From positions 109,619 to 173,618 of the forward strand of contig JAUMWB010000004.1 in the NCBI GenBank assembly GCA_030529845.1: a DNA stretch of 64,000 nucleotides. Direction: 5' to 3'. Positions within the stretch are counted from its first letter, which is position 1. Each line of letters begins with the position of its first letter. Shown piece by piece: positions 8,916 through 17,303 of this stretch. The position numbers and the translations under genes were made by a program. The notes beneath the pieces were generated by a model. The model did no database searches. It saw only the letters and a list, made by a program, of their open reading frames with translations, and was not told the origin of the DNA. Source of the stretch: Rothia sp. (in: high G+C Gram-positive bacteria). Lineage in GTDB: Bacteria; Actinomycetota; Actinomycetes; Actinomycetales; Micrococcaceae.

Positions 8916-9487
8916 CAGGCACCCTCCGCTTGTTTTTTCTGCCCAAAGTTGACGCCTTCCAAGAAACTCCGAGCTTTCTCAAGGTGGGGGTAGCGGGCTT
9001 CAAGGGCTCTAAAAGCCGGTGAATGGTTCGGTTCAAGGAAATGGCAGAGCTCGTGGAAAATTACTGAATCCAGGGCATACTCGGGTGCCCCCTGAAGGGT
9101 ATGCGAGATGCGGATAGTGCGCTCGGCTGCCGTGGCAGAAGCCCAGCGCTGTTTCTGGTTGGTCACCCAGCGAATCGACACCGGCTCTGGGGCCTCGGGC
9201 AGGTAGGTAGCGCGCAGGTAGTCTGCCCGCTCCCGCAAAAACTCATCGAGGGCACCCCGCTGGGCACCGGCGTCCTTGCGGGCCCGGCGGGCCTCAATCT
9301 TGGGAAGCAGACGGGCAAGGTAGCCCTCGACCTCCTCAGCTGTAGTGGCAGCGGGAACCATCAGGCGCAGGCGTCCGCTCTGGTTCGGTGGAGCTAGCTG
9401 CACCGTACGGGTACGGCGGGTAGAGCGCACCACCTCAATCTCGGGGCGGGACGCCGTTGCCGGCAGAATCTCACGCGAAATAGCCAC
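8915..9487 (-). CDS. YgjP-like (DUF45) metallopeptidase
   Basis: The 190-residue protein carries a zincin motif HELCH (145-149) followed by the Pro-Asn-His-Ser segment typical of the YgjP/DUF45 (M48-like) family. WVTNQKQRWASA before it matches the family signature around a Trp-Gly/Ala core. The start chosen is the GTG at 9487, which overlaps the TAG stop of uvrD2 by one base (TAGTG), a strong sign of translational coupling. A longer reading from 9709 would lie inside uvrD2 and is Arg-rich junk. The role is unknown. The link to a repair helicase suggests a house-keeping protease, but this is inference. Confidence 0.8.
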   Translation of the reverse strand: MAISREILPATASRPEIEVVRSTRRTRTVQLAPPNQSGRLRLMVPAATTAEEVEGYLARLLPKIEARRARKDAGAQRGALDEFLRERADYLRATYLPEAPEPVSIRWVTNQKQRWASATAAERTIRISHTLQGAPEYALDSVIFHELCHFLEPNHSPAFRALEARYPHLEKARSFLEGVNFGQKKQAEGA

Positions 9488-11313
9488 TAAACCCCCTTGG
9501 GAGCGATGTCGTTGATAAAGCGGGAGCGTTTGCGCCCCGCCCGTCCGCCGGGGGTGCGCGAGCGCGACCAGCTCAAGGTCAGGTAGGAGCGGGCACGGGT
9601 GATACCGACGTAGAAGAGACGGCGTTCTTCGTCTACCTCGTCGCTGGTTTGGGCGAAGGAGATGGGCATAAGGCCCTCGTTGAGGCCGCAGAGGAAGACG
9701 GCCTCCCACTCCAGGCCCTTGGCTGCGTGCAGGGAAGCGAGGGTAACGCCGTTGAGGGAGGGGGCATCGCGGTGCTGGGATCGCTGGATCAACACGGCGA
9801 CCAACTCGTAGAGGGTGAACTCCGGGGGTAGGTCGGTGGCGCCGTTAGCGGACGCCCGCTCCCGCGCTTGCCTGCGCTCGTCGGCTAGGCGGTCGGCAAG
9901 GGACACCAGGGTTTCAAGGGACTCCCAGCGGGCTCGCTCCTGGCCGGAACGCTGGGGGGCTTTGGCTGACCAGCCCAGGTTTTTGAGGTTATCTCTCACA
10001 AGCTGGGTGACGCTGTCGGTGGCTTCAGCTCCCTTGGCTGCCCCCTGGAGCATGCTGATAGCGGCACGGACTTCGGGCCGGTCAAAGAACTGTTCTGCCC
10101 CGCGAAGCTGGTAATTGATTCCGGCGTCGGTCAGGGCCTGTTCCAGGGCAACGGACTGGGAGTTCGTGCGGTAGAGAACGGCAATATCGGCAGCCGGGAT
10201 GCCTTCCTTTTCGATGAGGTCCTTGATGTCTTCAGCGATACCGATTGCTTCTTGCTCGTCATCTGCGTACTCGAACCACTCGGGTTTAGCCCCGGGCTCT
10301 CGCTGGGAGACCAGCTGCAGAGGCGGGGCCCAGGAGTAGCGGGTGGAGTCGGGCATCTGACGGCGGGCAGCTAGCAGGCGGTTGGCTAGGTCAACCACCT
10401 GCGGGGTGGAACGGTAGTCACGCACCAGCTTGACCACGGTCGCCCCCTCAAAGCGGGTACGGAATTCGAGCAGGTGGCGGCTGGTTGCACCGGCGAAAGA
10501 GTAGATGGTCTGGGAGGCGTCGCCTACCACGCACAGGTCGTCGCGGCGCCCCAACCAGGCGTCTAGCAGGCGCTGTTGCAGGGGCGAGACGTCCTGGTAT
10601 TCGTCCACCACGAAGTGACGGTACTGCTGGTGAATCTGGGCGGCAATATCGGGATTTTCCTCGATGATGGCAACAGTCAGCAGCAGGATATCTTCAAAGT
10701 CAATGACGTTGCGCTCGTCCTTAAGCTCCTCGTAGGTGCGTAGCAGGCGCACCATGTCGATGGGGCTGATATCTGATGGCAGCTCCCGGTGGGCCAGATG
10801 GGGCATGAGGGAGTCGGCCGTGAGCATGGAGACCTTGGCCCACTCAATTTCGCTGGCAAGGTCGCGCACGATGGCCCGGTCGGTAGCTAGCCCTAGGCGG
10901 CGGGCTGACTCGATGATGAACTGGGATTTGTTCTTGATAATCTCGGGCAGGGCGCCGCCGATGGCTTGGGGCCAGAAATAGCGGAGCTGGGCAAGGGCGG
11001 CTGAGTGGAAGGTGCGGGCTACGACCCCGGCAGCGCCCAGCTGACGCAGGCGCACCTTCATCTCTTCGGCAGCCCGGTTGGTGAAGGTGAGAGCCAGGAC
11101 AGCCCGTGGGTTATAGCGGCCAATAGCGATTCCGTAGGCAATACGGTGGGTGATGGCGCGGGTCTTACCGGCACCGGCACCTGCCATCACGCACATGGGC
11201 CCGGCAAGTTCGGTTGCTACCCGGCGCTGTTCAGGGTCAAGCCCCTCAAGAATGGTCTCGGGGTTGGGGGCAGACAGGGTAATGGGCTGGGCCCTGAGCT
11301 TATCGTAAATCAT
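9487..11313 (-). CDS. uvrD2: ATP-dependent DNA helicase, UvrD2 type (SF1A)
   Basis: The 608-residue superfamily-1 helicase has the Walker A motif GAGAGKT (Lys50), the Q-motif before it (LDPEQRRVA), motif II DEYQDVSP, motif III GDASQTIYSFAGA, motif V HAAKGLEWEAVFL and motif VI YVGITRARSYLTLS. It unwinds DNA 3'-5' during repair. The order with nudC and the adnAB pair matches the mycobacterial uvrD2 region. The protein stops shortly after motif VI, so it lacks the HRDC domain and cysteine-rich tail that mycobacterial UvrD2 carries. The next gene is coupled through a one-base stop/start overlap. Confidence 0.85.
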   Translation of the reverse strand: MIYDKLRAQPITLSAPNPETILEGLDPEQRRVATELAGPMCVMAGAGAGKTRAITHRIAYGIAIGRYNPRAVLALTFTNRAAEEMKVRLRQLGAAGVVARTFHSAALAQLRYFWPQAIGGALPEIIKNKSQFIIESARRLGLATDRAIVRDLASEIEWAKVSMLTADSLMPHLAHRELPSDISPIDMVRLLRTYEELKDERNVIDFEDILLLTVAIIEENPDIAAQIHQQYRHFVVDEYQDVSPLQQRLLDAWLGRRDDLCVVGDASQTIYSFAGATSRHLLEFRTRFEGATVVKLVRDYRSTPQVVDLANRLLAARRQMPDSTRYSWAPPLQLVSQREPGAKPEWFEYADDEQEAIGIAEDIKDLIEKEGIPAADIAVLYRTNSQSVALEQALTDAGINYQLRGAEQFFDRPEVRAAISMLQGAAKGAEATDSVTQLVRDNLKNLGWSAKAPQRSGQERARWESLETLVSLADRLADERRQARERASANGATDLPPEFTLYELVAVLIQRSQHRDAPSLNGVTLASLHAAKGLEWEAVFLCGLNEGLMPISFAQTSDEVDEERRLFYVGITRARSYLTLSWSRSRTPGGRAGRKRSRFINDIAPKGV

Positions 11314-11374
11314 GGTGCTTCTCCCCTACCCTCGCAGTCCTTGTGGCCGATGAGGGCCACGCCAGCTTTCTAGT

Positions 11375-12634
11375 CTACCGCTCAGCAGGCTTCTGGGGGT
11401 GCCCCAGCGACTGCCCCAGCCAGAACTCTATCAGCCGACGGGAAATAGAGCTGGGCCCGGGAAGTTGCACGGTCCCTGAGCGGTGGGCTTCAAGTAGTTC
11501 GGCTCGGCTAAACCAACGAATTTCCTCAATTTCAGCCCCATCGGCTTCAACCTGGTTGGGGTTGGAGATTACAGCGAGATAACCGCACATCAATGACCTG
11601 GGGAAGGGCCAGGGCTGCGACCCCAGATACTTCAGCGAAACAACCAGCCCGCCGCATTCCTCGTAGACCTCGCGCAGGACAGCGGTTTCGAGGGCTTCGC
11701 CGCCCTCAACGAACCCGGCAAAGGTAGAAAATCGCCCTTTCCCCCAGGCCCGTGCCTGCCCCAGCAGAATCTTGCTCTCACCCCCAAACTCAGCGGTAAC
11801 AGCTGTAATAACGGCCGGGTCGGTGCGCGGGAACAGCTCCCGTCCTTCGTCCGTGACCCGCACCCAGCCGCCGCGGGTGGCATAGGTGGGGGCACCCGTC
11901 CGCCCATCAAAACCAGAGGATGCATGCCAGGTGCTCAAGGACGCCGCTGCCGCCAGCACCTCGCCCCAGGCAAAGGCGGCTCCTTGCCCCTCATAGGCGA
12001 AGGCTGCATAATCACGGACGCTCACCCAGCTACCACCAGACCGGGCAGCTATCACCTCGGCCAGGGTCTGCTCCTGATTTTCAAAACCCTGAAGATTGAG
12101 CGGGGCATCACCCAGGCTAAGGTAGCGGTCAAAGTCCGCCAGGAGTACCAGCACGGGATGCTCCAATTGAGGCTCTGCGGAGTCCTCCCCCACCTGCTCC
12201 GGGGCGGACGCCTGCACCCGGCTCCCAGCGAAAATCAGGGAAGGGTGCTGGTGGCGATCAAGTGAAGTGTAGCTCAGCAAGGGTTCGCTGTTCAGGTCAA
12301 AGACACCGGCCAGGTCTTGTGGCTCAGGGCCGTTACCTGTTTCTGCAACGAGCACCTTGCCCCCGTCCAAAGCGATGAGGGCAGGTCGAACTTTCCAGGG
12401 GTAAAGGTCGTTTGACGGGGCATCGGTCGGTAGCTGCCACTCTGTTAGAGCCCGCCCCAGGTGCCCAAAGAAACCGGCGTGTTCTCGCACCGCGCCAGTG
12501 GTTCGCACCCGGTCGGTAGTCAGAGGCAATCGCCCCAACGGCGAAAACCAGCCCTGCCCACCCGGGGTCGGAGCAGCGTCCGTCCCGTACTGCGAACCAG
12601 CTACCGACAGATTAGTCATATTTTCAGCATTCAT
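11375..12634 (-). CDS. nudC: NudC-like NAD(H) pyrophosphatase (Nudix)
   Basis: The 419-residue protein has a Nudix box (307-329) with G307, E313, R321-E322, E325-E326 and G328. The NADH-pyrophosphatase signature SQPWPFPRS (339-347) follows. Family members cleave NAD(H) to NMN(H) and AMP and can remove NAD caps from RNA. The stretch where the family carries a four-Cys zinc ribbon (about 236-270, ending FPRTDP) contains no cysteine at all, so the zinc site is lost while the catalytic box is intact. The gene lies between uvrD2 and adnB as in mycobacteria. Its start is only 38 bases from the divergent phosphotransferase-like gene. Confidence 0.85.
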   Translation of the reverse strand: MNAENMTNLSVAGSQYGTDAAPTPGGQGWFSPLGRLPLTTDRVRTTGAVREHAGFFGHLGRALTEWQLPTDAPSNDLYPWKVRPALIALDGGKVLVAETGNGPEPQDLAGVFDLNSEPLLSYTSLDRHQHPSLIFAGSRVQASAPEQVGEDSAEPQLEHPVLVLLADFDRYLSLGDAPLNLQGFENQEQTLAEVIAARSGGSWVSVRDYAAFAYEGQGAAFAWGEVLAAAASLSTWHASSGFDGRTGAPTYATRGGWVRVTDEGRELFPRTDPAVITAVTAEFGGESKILLGQARAWGKGRFSTFAGFVEGGEALETAVLREVYEECGGLVVSLKYLGSQPWPFPRSLMCGYLAVISNPNQVEADGAEIEEIRWFSRAELLEAHRSGTVQLPGPSSISRRLIEFWLGQSLGHPQKPAER

Positions 12635-12672
12635 ATCGGGTTCGTTCCAACTTCTCTTGTACCCTTAAAAGT

Positions 12673-13629
12673 GTGACTTCAACACCGCTTCAACTTGCCG
12701 CCATCGTATCAGCTGGGGTTCCCGGGCTCTACCCCGTAGCCGCCCTACCCTCAGCCGACGACACCCTCGACTTCGACTCAGCCATCATCATTGACTCAGC
12801 CGACAAACGCTGGCGCGTCCGTGCCCCCAAACACCCCGAAGCTAGCGTGCGACTCGAAGCGGAGCACGTCATCCTCCAGTCCTTCACCCCGGGCCTGCGT
12901 GCCCGCCTGCCCTTCCTCGTACCCACCATCGTAGGAACCGTCCCTCTCGACGGGCGTCAGGCCTTTATTTATACCCATAACCCCGGGGCCCACTACGACA
13001 TCGATGACTTAGCCGACCTTTCCCACCGCACCCGGGAAGGGCAGCCCAATATAGCGGACGAGATTGCCCGCCATATCGCCACCATCCACGTTTTCCCCAC
13101 CACCATCGTTGAGGATGCTGACCTACCGGTCTACACCGGTCAGCAGGTGCGCGAGCGCAGGCTTGCAGAGCTGGACCTGGCTGTAGCCACCGGTAAGGTG
13201 CCCTCCGGGCTGCTCACCCGCTGGGAGCAGCAACTCAACAACACGGTGATGTGGGACTTCCGCCCCCGCGTCATTCACGGGGACCTCAACGAAGATAACC
13301 TCGTGCTTGACCAGAAAAAAATCGTTGAAATCACCGGCTGGTCAGAAGTCTGCGTGGGAGACCCCGCTGCTGACTTTGCCTGGCTTTACGCCTGCGAAGA
13401 CCCCCTCTTTAGAGAGCGCGTCTTCGCAAGCTACCGGGAAGAAATGCCCCAGGAGCCCGACCGTAACCTCGAAGCTAGAGCTAACCTCTATGCTGAATTC
13501 GGTTTGGCCCAGTGGCTCATCCGCGGGGTTGAGCTAGAGGATAAGGTAATGATCTCAGAAGCTGTTTCTATGTTGGATCACCTTGAAGCCGAGCTACGAG
13601 CTGTTGGGGGGATTCAGCCAGCCAGCTGA
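12673..13629 (+). CDS. Aminoglycoside/macrolide phosphotransferase-like protein
   Basis: The 318-residue protein has the APH-type kinase fold: the catalytic loop HGDLNEDN (202-209) and, downstream, GDPAADFAWLYA. The Asp that normally binds Mg2+ in the IDW motif between them is not there; the sequence reads TGWSE (221-225). I recall similar readings in related Micrococcaceae, so this may be a family trait rather than a mutation. It may be a non-canonical kinase, or bind nucleotide without phosphotransfer. The location beside repair genes argues against a resistance role. GTG start. The 3' end overlaps the end of adnB tail-to-tail by 16 bases. Confidence 0.7.
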   Translation: MTSTPLQLAAIVSAGVPGLYPVAALPSADDTLDFDSAIIIDSADKRWRVRAPKHPEASVRLEAEHVILQSFTPGLRARLPFLVPTIVGTVPLDGRQAFIYTHNPGAHYDIDDLADLSHRTREGQPNIADEIARHIATIHVFPTTIVEDADLPVYTGQQVRERRLAELDLAVATGKVPSGLLTRWEQQLNNTVMWDFRPRVIHGDLNEDNLVLDQKKIVEITGWSEVCVGDPAADFAWLYACEDPLFRERVFASYREEMPQEPDRNLEARANLYAEFGLAQWLIRGVELEDKVMISEAVSMLDHLEAELRAVGGIQPAS

Positions 13630-16600
13630 GCCGCTCGCTCCACAGCCTTCTCTAACTCTGCCCGGGTGGAGAAGTTGGTAACTTCAATGCTCTCTCCGGT
13701 GGAGGCATAGAAGAAGTGGGCTTCTACGTTTTCTTCGGGCACCCCTTGCAAGCGGGCAAAGCCCAGGCGGTAGAGGGAGAGCTGCACTGAGCGTTCTTTC
13801 AGCTCTTTCTTGGTACGCGGGGGGCGCCCGGTCTTCCAATCCACCAGCTGCCAGATGGTTGAGCCGTCCCCGTCTACCCGAGTGAAGATAGCGTCGATAC
13901 GGCCGCGTACAGTGACCCCAGCCAGAGGGGTTTCAAGGGGGTATTCCAGGGCCCAGGGCTCACGGCTTGCCCAGTCACTGGCCAGGAAGTTTTCCCGTAG
14001 GGCAGGGATATTGAGCTCTTCTTCGGTGCCATCGTCATCGAAGTCTTCGTCCATGTCCAGCATGCCGCTAGTGCCGAAATGATCCTCCACCCAGCTGTGG
14101 AAGATTGTTCCCTGGCGGGCTGCGATACCCGGTTTCTGGGGCATGGGTCGTTGAATATTGTCAATGACAGCTTGTGGATCCTTTACCAGGTTGACCAGCA
14201 GGGAAGCTGAGAGGTGGCCGGGTAGCTCAAAGCTGCTATGTTCAGCAGGAGCTGCAAGCAGGCTCAGAAGTAGGTCGGTTTCTTCCTGCCAGTCCTCGAT
14301 TGTTTTGTGTATCTCCTGGGCCTGTTCCACTGTGGCCTCTGGCAGGGCAGCTAGAGCTTCAGCTAAGGCCTCGGTGTCGAGCCCTCCGCGCAGCACATTC
14401 TGGGCTGCACGTTCAATCACCTGGCGGGGAGTCAGCCCAGTCACTGCTCCCTGAGTACTGACAGTGGGAACGGGGGTAGGGCCAGCAGCTTCAAGCTCCT
14501 CAAGAGAGCTCCAGGTCATCTGCTGGGGCCCGTCAAAGGGGTCGAAGGGCCAAAGGGCCGTGGTGATGGTAGCTGACTGGGGGTTGACGGTGCCGACCTG
14601 GTCGAGGTCAACCTCGCTGAGCACCTCAGCAAGGGGCTGGGGCCTATCGAGTAGCTCAGCTACAAAATCAGACATGAGGCGGGACTTAGTGGAGGTCCCC
14701 TTCCAGGCTGAAGTGGTGAGCACCAGTAGGGATCGGGCTCGTGTGTACCCCACATAGGCCAGGCGACGTTCTTCAAGGGTTCGGTATTCTATCGCCTGTT
14801 CTGAGAGCCCAGCCATGTAGTTGCCCAAATCCTGCAGGTTCTCGAAGTCCACATTCCAGCCTGGAAGGTAGGCAGAGTCCCCGCGCATGGGCCAGGGCAG
14901 GGTGTCCCCCTGCTTGGTCCAGCGTTCGTCCTTACCATCGGGGAAGTCGCCGGCTGCCATACCCGGAATATAGACCTGGTCCCATTCCAGTCCCTTGGAG
15001 GCGTGCACGGTGAGAATCTGCACCGCATCATGGCGGGGGGCTTCTGCTGCCATATCGAGCCCAGCTTCCTGTTGGGCGGCGGCATCAAGCCAGGCTAAGA
15101 AACCGCTGATGCCCGATGCTGAGGCGCCGGTGGCACTCAGAGCAAAGCGGACGCCGCCTTCCCCCTCTTCAATGGGCTGACCGTTTGCAGCAGCAAGGAG
15201 CAGGGCGTTAATACGCGGGGCCGTAGACTCATAGGTAGCTGCCACATCGTAGAAGGCGTCGAGGTGCCTGCGGGCAGAAGATGCGTGAACTCCCGGGCGG
15301 GCAGCTAGCTCAATATCCAGTAAAAGAGTACGCTCAATTTCGCTGATAAGGGTGGTGAGGTCATCAGCGGTGAACTGGCGTAGGTAGGCGAGCTCCCCCG
15401 CAACTGCCCTCAGACGCCTAAGCCCCTCAGCACTAATGGACCGACCAGTGCGGGCTGACTCCCAACCCTCCTGGGGTAGGTTTTCGAGCGCTTCGATGAG
15501 GGAAGCACCGTCGGTGACGTCGGGGGCTGCTGCCTGGAGTAACCGCCGGTAGTCCTGAGCGGACGCCGGGGCCTGCTCGCCGACGTCCTTAAGCTCCCGG
15601 GCGCTGGTAGCGCCACGTTCGGCAGCTTCACCAAGAGCTTCTACTTCGTCAAGGATTTCCTGCTCAGCGCGTAGAGCAGCGGCCTGGGCAGTGATGCCGA
15701 ACCTGATTTCAAGTTCGCGCTGGCGTTTGAGAGTCTCTGCCCACTCGCCCAAGGCTAGAAGGTCAGATACGCCAAGTCGCCAACGGGCCCCAGCCAGTAT
15801 GCGCATGAGGGCATCTGAGCGCCCCGGGTCGCTGAGCACCCGCAGGACGGCCACAAGGTCCACAATCTCAGGAGTATCGAGCAGACCGCCTAAGCCTACA
15901 ACCTGGTAGGGAACACCCAACTCGTCGAAGGCCTCTTGCAGGGGTTCCATCATGGCACGCTTTTTGCAGAGGACGGCCATGGTGGGCATGTCGGACAGTG
16001 GACGGCCAGCGAAGGTGGAGCGTTGCTCGGCAATCATTTGGCCAAGAGCCCGGGCTTCTTGCAGATCGGTAAGGTATTCGCCCACCAGCACCCGCCCTTC
16101 GGTGGGGTTGGGGCGAGCGACCAAAGGCGGCACCTCAATAGTGTGGGTTCGCTTGACCCAGTCAGGGCTCACGCTCAAGGGGTCTGCTACCCGGTTGGCT
16201 GCTGCCAAAATTGCTGTATCGTTTCTCCAGGCCACGGTGAGGTAGCTGGCGGTTCGGTCGTCTGCCGGGAAGTAGTCGTAGAAGCTAAAGAGCTGGCCGT
16301 CTGAAGCACCGCGGAAGCCGTAGATGGACTGTTTAGGGTCACCAACCGCCATGACCGGGTGGGCAGGTGCATCAGCGGTGGCACCGAAGAGGTCTGAGAA
16401 GAGCTGCATCTGGGCGTGAGAGGTATCTTGGAACTCATCCAGCAGCACAACCCTAAAACGTTCCCGCTCCGTCTGAGCAGCTTGGGGTACCGTTCTTGCG
16501 ATCTGGGCAGCCTTAGCGATGAGGTCGCCGTAGTCCATCACCTGCATCTGCTCTTTGATCGCTGAATAGCGTTTGACCAGCTCCGCATAGAAAATGCGCA

Positions 16601-17294
16601 GTTGCAGCCCCTGCACCAGGGCTCTTTGTTCGCTGGTTGCTCCTTTGACAGTGGGTTTGCCCAGGTCTTCCACCTGTTTCAAGGTCTCTGTGCACCAGTC
16701 AATGACGGTATCGGGGCTGACCAGGTGTTCAGCGCACTCAGCTGAGAGTTTGATAATGGATTCCACCATGGTTGACTTGGCAACGTCCTTTTCGGGGAGC
16801 TTGCCTTCGTAGTGCTCAACAATTTGAGCGACCAGCTGCCAGGTTTGGGCTCCACCCAGCATTTGGGCGTCGTCTTCCACCCCAATGCGAAGACCGTACT
16901 GCTGCACCAGGGTGTTTGCGTAGGAGTGGTAGGTGGAGATTGTGGGGTCGCTGGTGATTTCTTCGCCACCCTGTTCCGGGTTCTCTCGCACCAGCCCCTG
17001 CCGGCGGAGCTCTTCAAGACGGGAGCGCATACGCTCGCGCAACTCACCGGCTGCCTTCCGGGTGAAGGTCACACCCAGCACCTGATCAGCACGTACAAGG
17101 CCGTTGGCCACCAACCACACCACCCGATCAACCATGGTGGCGGTCTTTCCGGAACCTGCTCCAGCCACCACGAGGCGGGGCACCAGCGGGGAGCTAATAA
17201 TGGCAGATTGTTCTGCCGTTGGTAGGGGGCGCCCCAGGGCTTCTGCGATTGCTTCGGGGGTCAGGAGGTTTTCTGCTGGCTTCTTTTCAGTCAT
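13614..17294 (-). CDS. adnB: AdnB-like helicase-nuclease subunit (UvrD motor plus RecB-type nuclease)
   Basis: The 1226-residue protein starts with an SF1A helicase motor: Walker A GAGSGKT (Lys50), LLDEFQDTSHAQ (motif II), GDPKQSIYGFRGA (motif III), HASKGLEWDQVYIPG (motif V) and YVGYTRARSLLVLT (motif VI). It ends with a RecB-family nuclease (GRIDAIF, then LVDWKTGRPP and QLSLYRLG in the last 100 residues). In mycobacteria AdnA and AdnB form a heterodimeric motor-nuclease that resects double-strand breaks. This is the larger subunit and lies nine bases downstream of adnA, clearly the same operon. The acidic middle and tail segments are longer than I expect for mycobacterial AdnB. Confidence 0.85.
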   Translation of the reverse strand: MTEKKPAENLLTPEAIAEALGRPLPTAEQSAIISSPLVPRLVVAGAGSGKTATMVDRVVWLVANGLVRADQVLGVTFTRKAAGELRERMRSRLEELRRQGLVRENPEQGGEEITSDPTISTYHSYANTLVQQYGLRIGVEDDAQMLGGAQTWQLVAQIVEHYEGKLPEKDVAKSTMVESIIKLSAECAEHLVSPDTVIDWCTETLKQVEDLGKPTVKGATSEQRALVQGLQLRIFYAELVKRYSAIKEQMQVMDYGDLIAKAAQIARTVPQAAQTERERFRVVLLDEFQDTSHAQMQLFSDLFGATADAPAHPVMAVGDPKQSIYGFRGASDGQLFSFYDYFPADDRTASYLTVAWRNDTAILAAANRVADPLSVSPDWVKRTHTIEVPPLVARPNPTEGRVLVGEYLTDLQEARALGQMIAEQRSTFAGRPLSDMPTMAVLCKKRAMMEPLQEAFDELGVPYQVVGLGGLLDTPEIVDLVAVLRVLSDPGRSDALMRILAGARWRLGVSDLLALGEWAETLKRQRELEIRFGITAQAAALRAEQEILDEVEALGEAAERGATSARELKDVGEQAPASAQDYRRLLQAAAPDVTDGASLIEALENLPQEGWESARTGRSISAEGLRRLRAVAGELAYLRQFTADDLTTLISEIERTLLLDIELAARPGVHASSARRHLDAFYDVAATYESTAPRINALLLAAANGQPIEEGEGGVRFALSATGASASGISGFLAWLDAAAQQEAGLDMAAEAPRHDAVQILTVHASKGLEWDQVYIPGMAAGDFPDGKDERWTKQGDTLPWPMRGDSAYLPGWNVDFENLQDLGNYMAGLSEQAIEYRTLEERRLAYVGYTRARSLLVLTTSAWKGTSTKSRLMSDFVAELLDRPQPLAEVLSEVDLDQVGTVNPQSATITTALWPFDPFDGPQQMTWSSLEELEAAGPTPVPTVSTQGAVTGLTPRQVIERAAQNVLRGGLDTEALAEALAALPEATVEQAQEIHKTIEDWQEETDLLLSLLAAPAEHSSFELPGHLSASLLVNLVKDPQAVIDNIQRPMPQKPGIAARQGTIFHSWVEDHFGTSGMLDMDEDFDDDGTEEELNIPALRENFLASDWASREPWALEYPLETPLAGVTVRGRIDAIFTRVDGDGSTIWQLVDWKTGRPPRTKKELKERSVQLSLYRLGFARLQGVPEENVEAHFFYASTGESIEVTNFSTRAELEKAVERAAQLAG

Positions 17295-17303
17295 GGTTCT
17301 GCC

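Noticed and set aside
9488-9709. Upstream start for the YgjP-like peptidase
   Set aside because: It lies wholly inside uvrD2 in another frame and is Arg/Pro-rich nonsense.
12673-13629. Antibiotic-resistance phosphotransferase
   Set aside because: The genomic place is conserved core DNA and the metal-binding Asp is missing; there is no mobile context.
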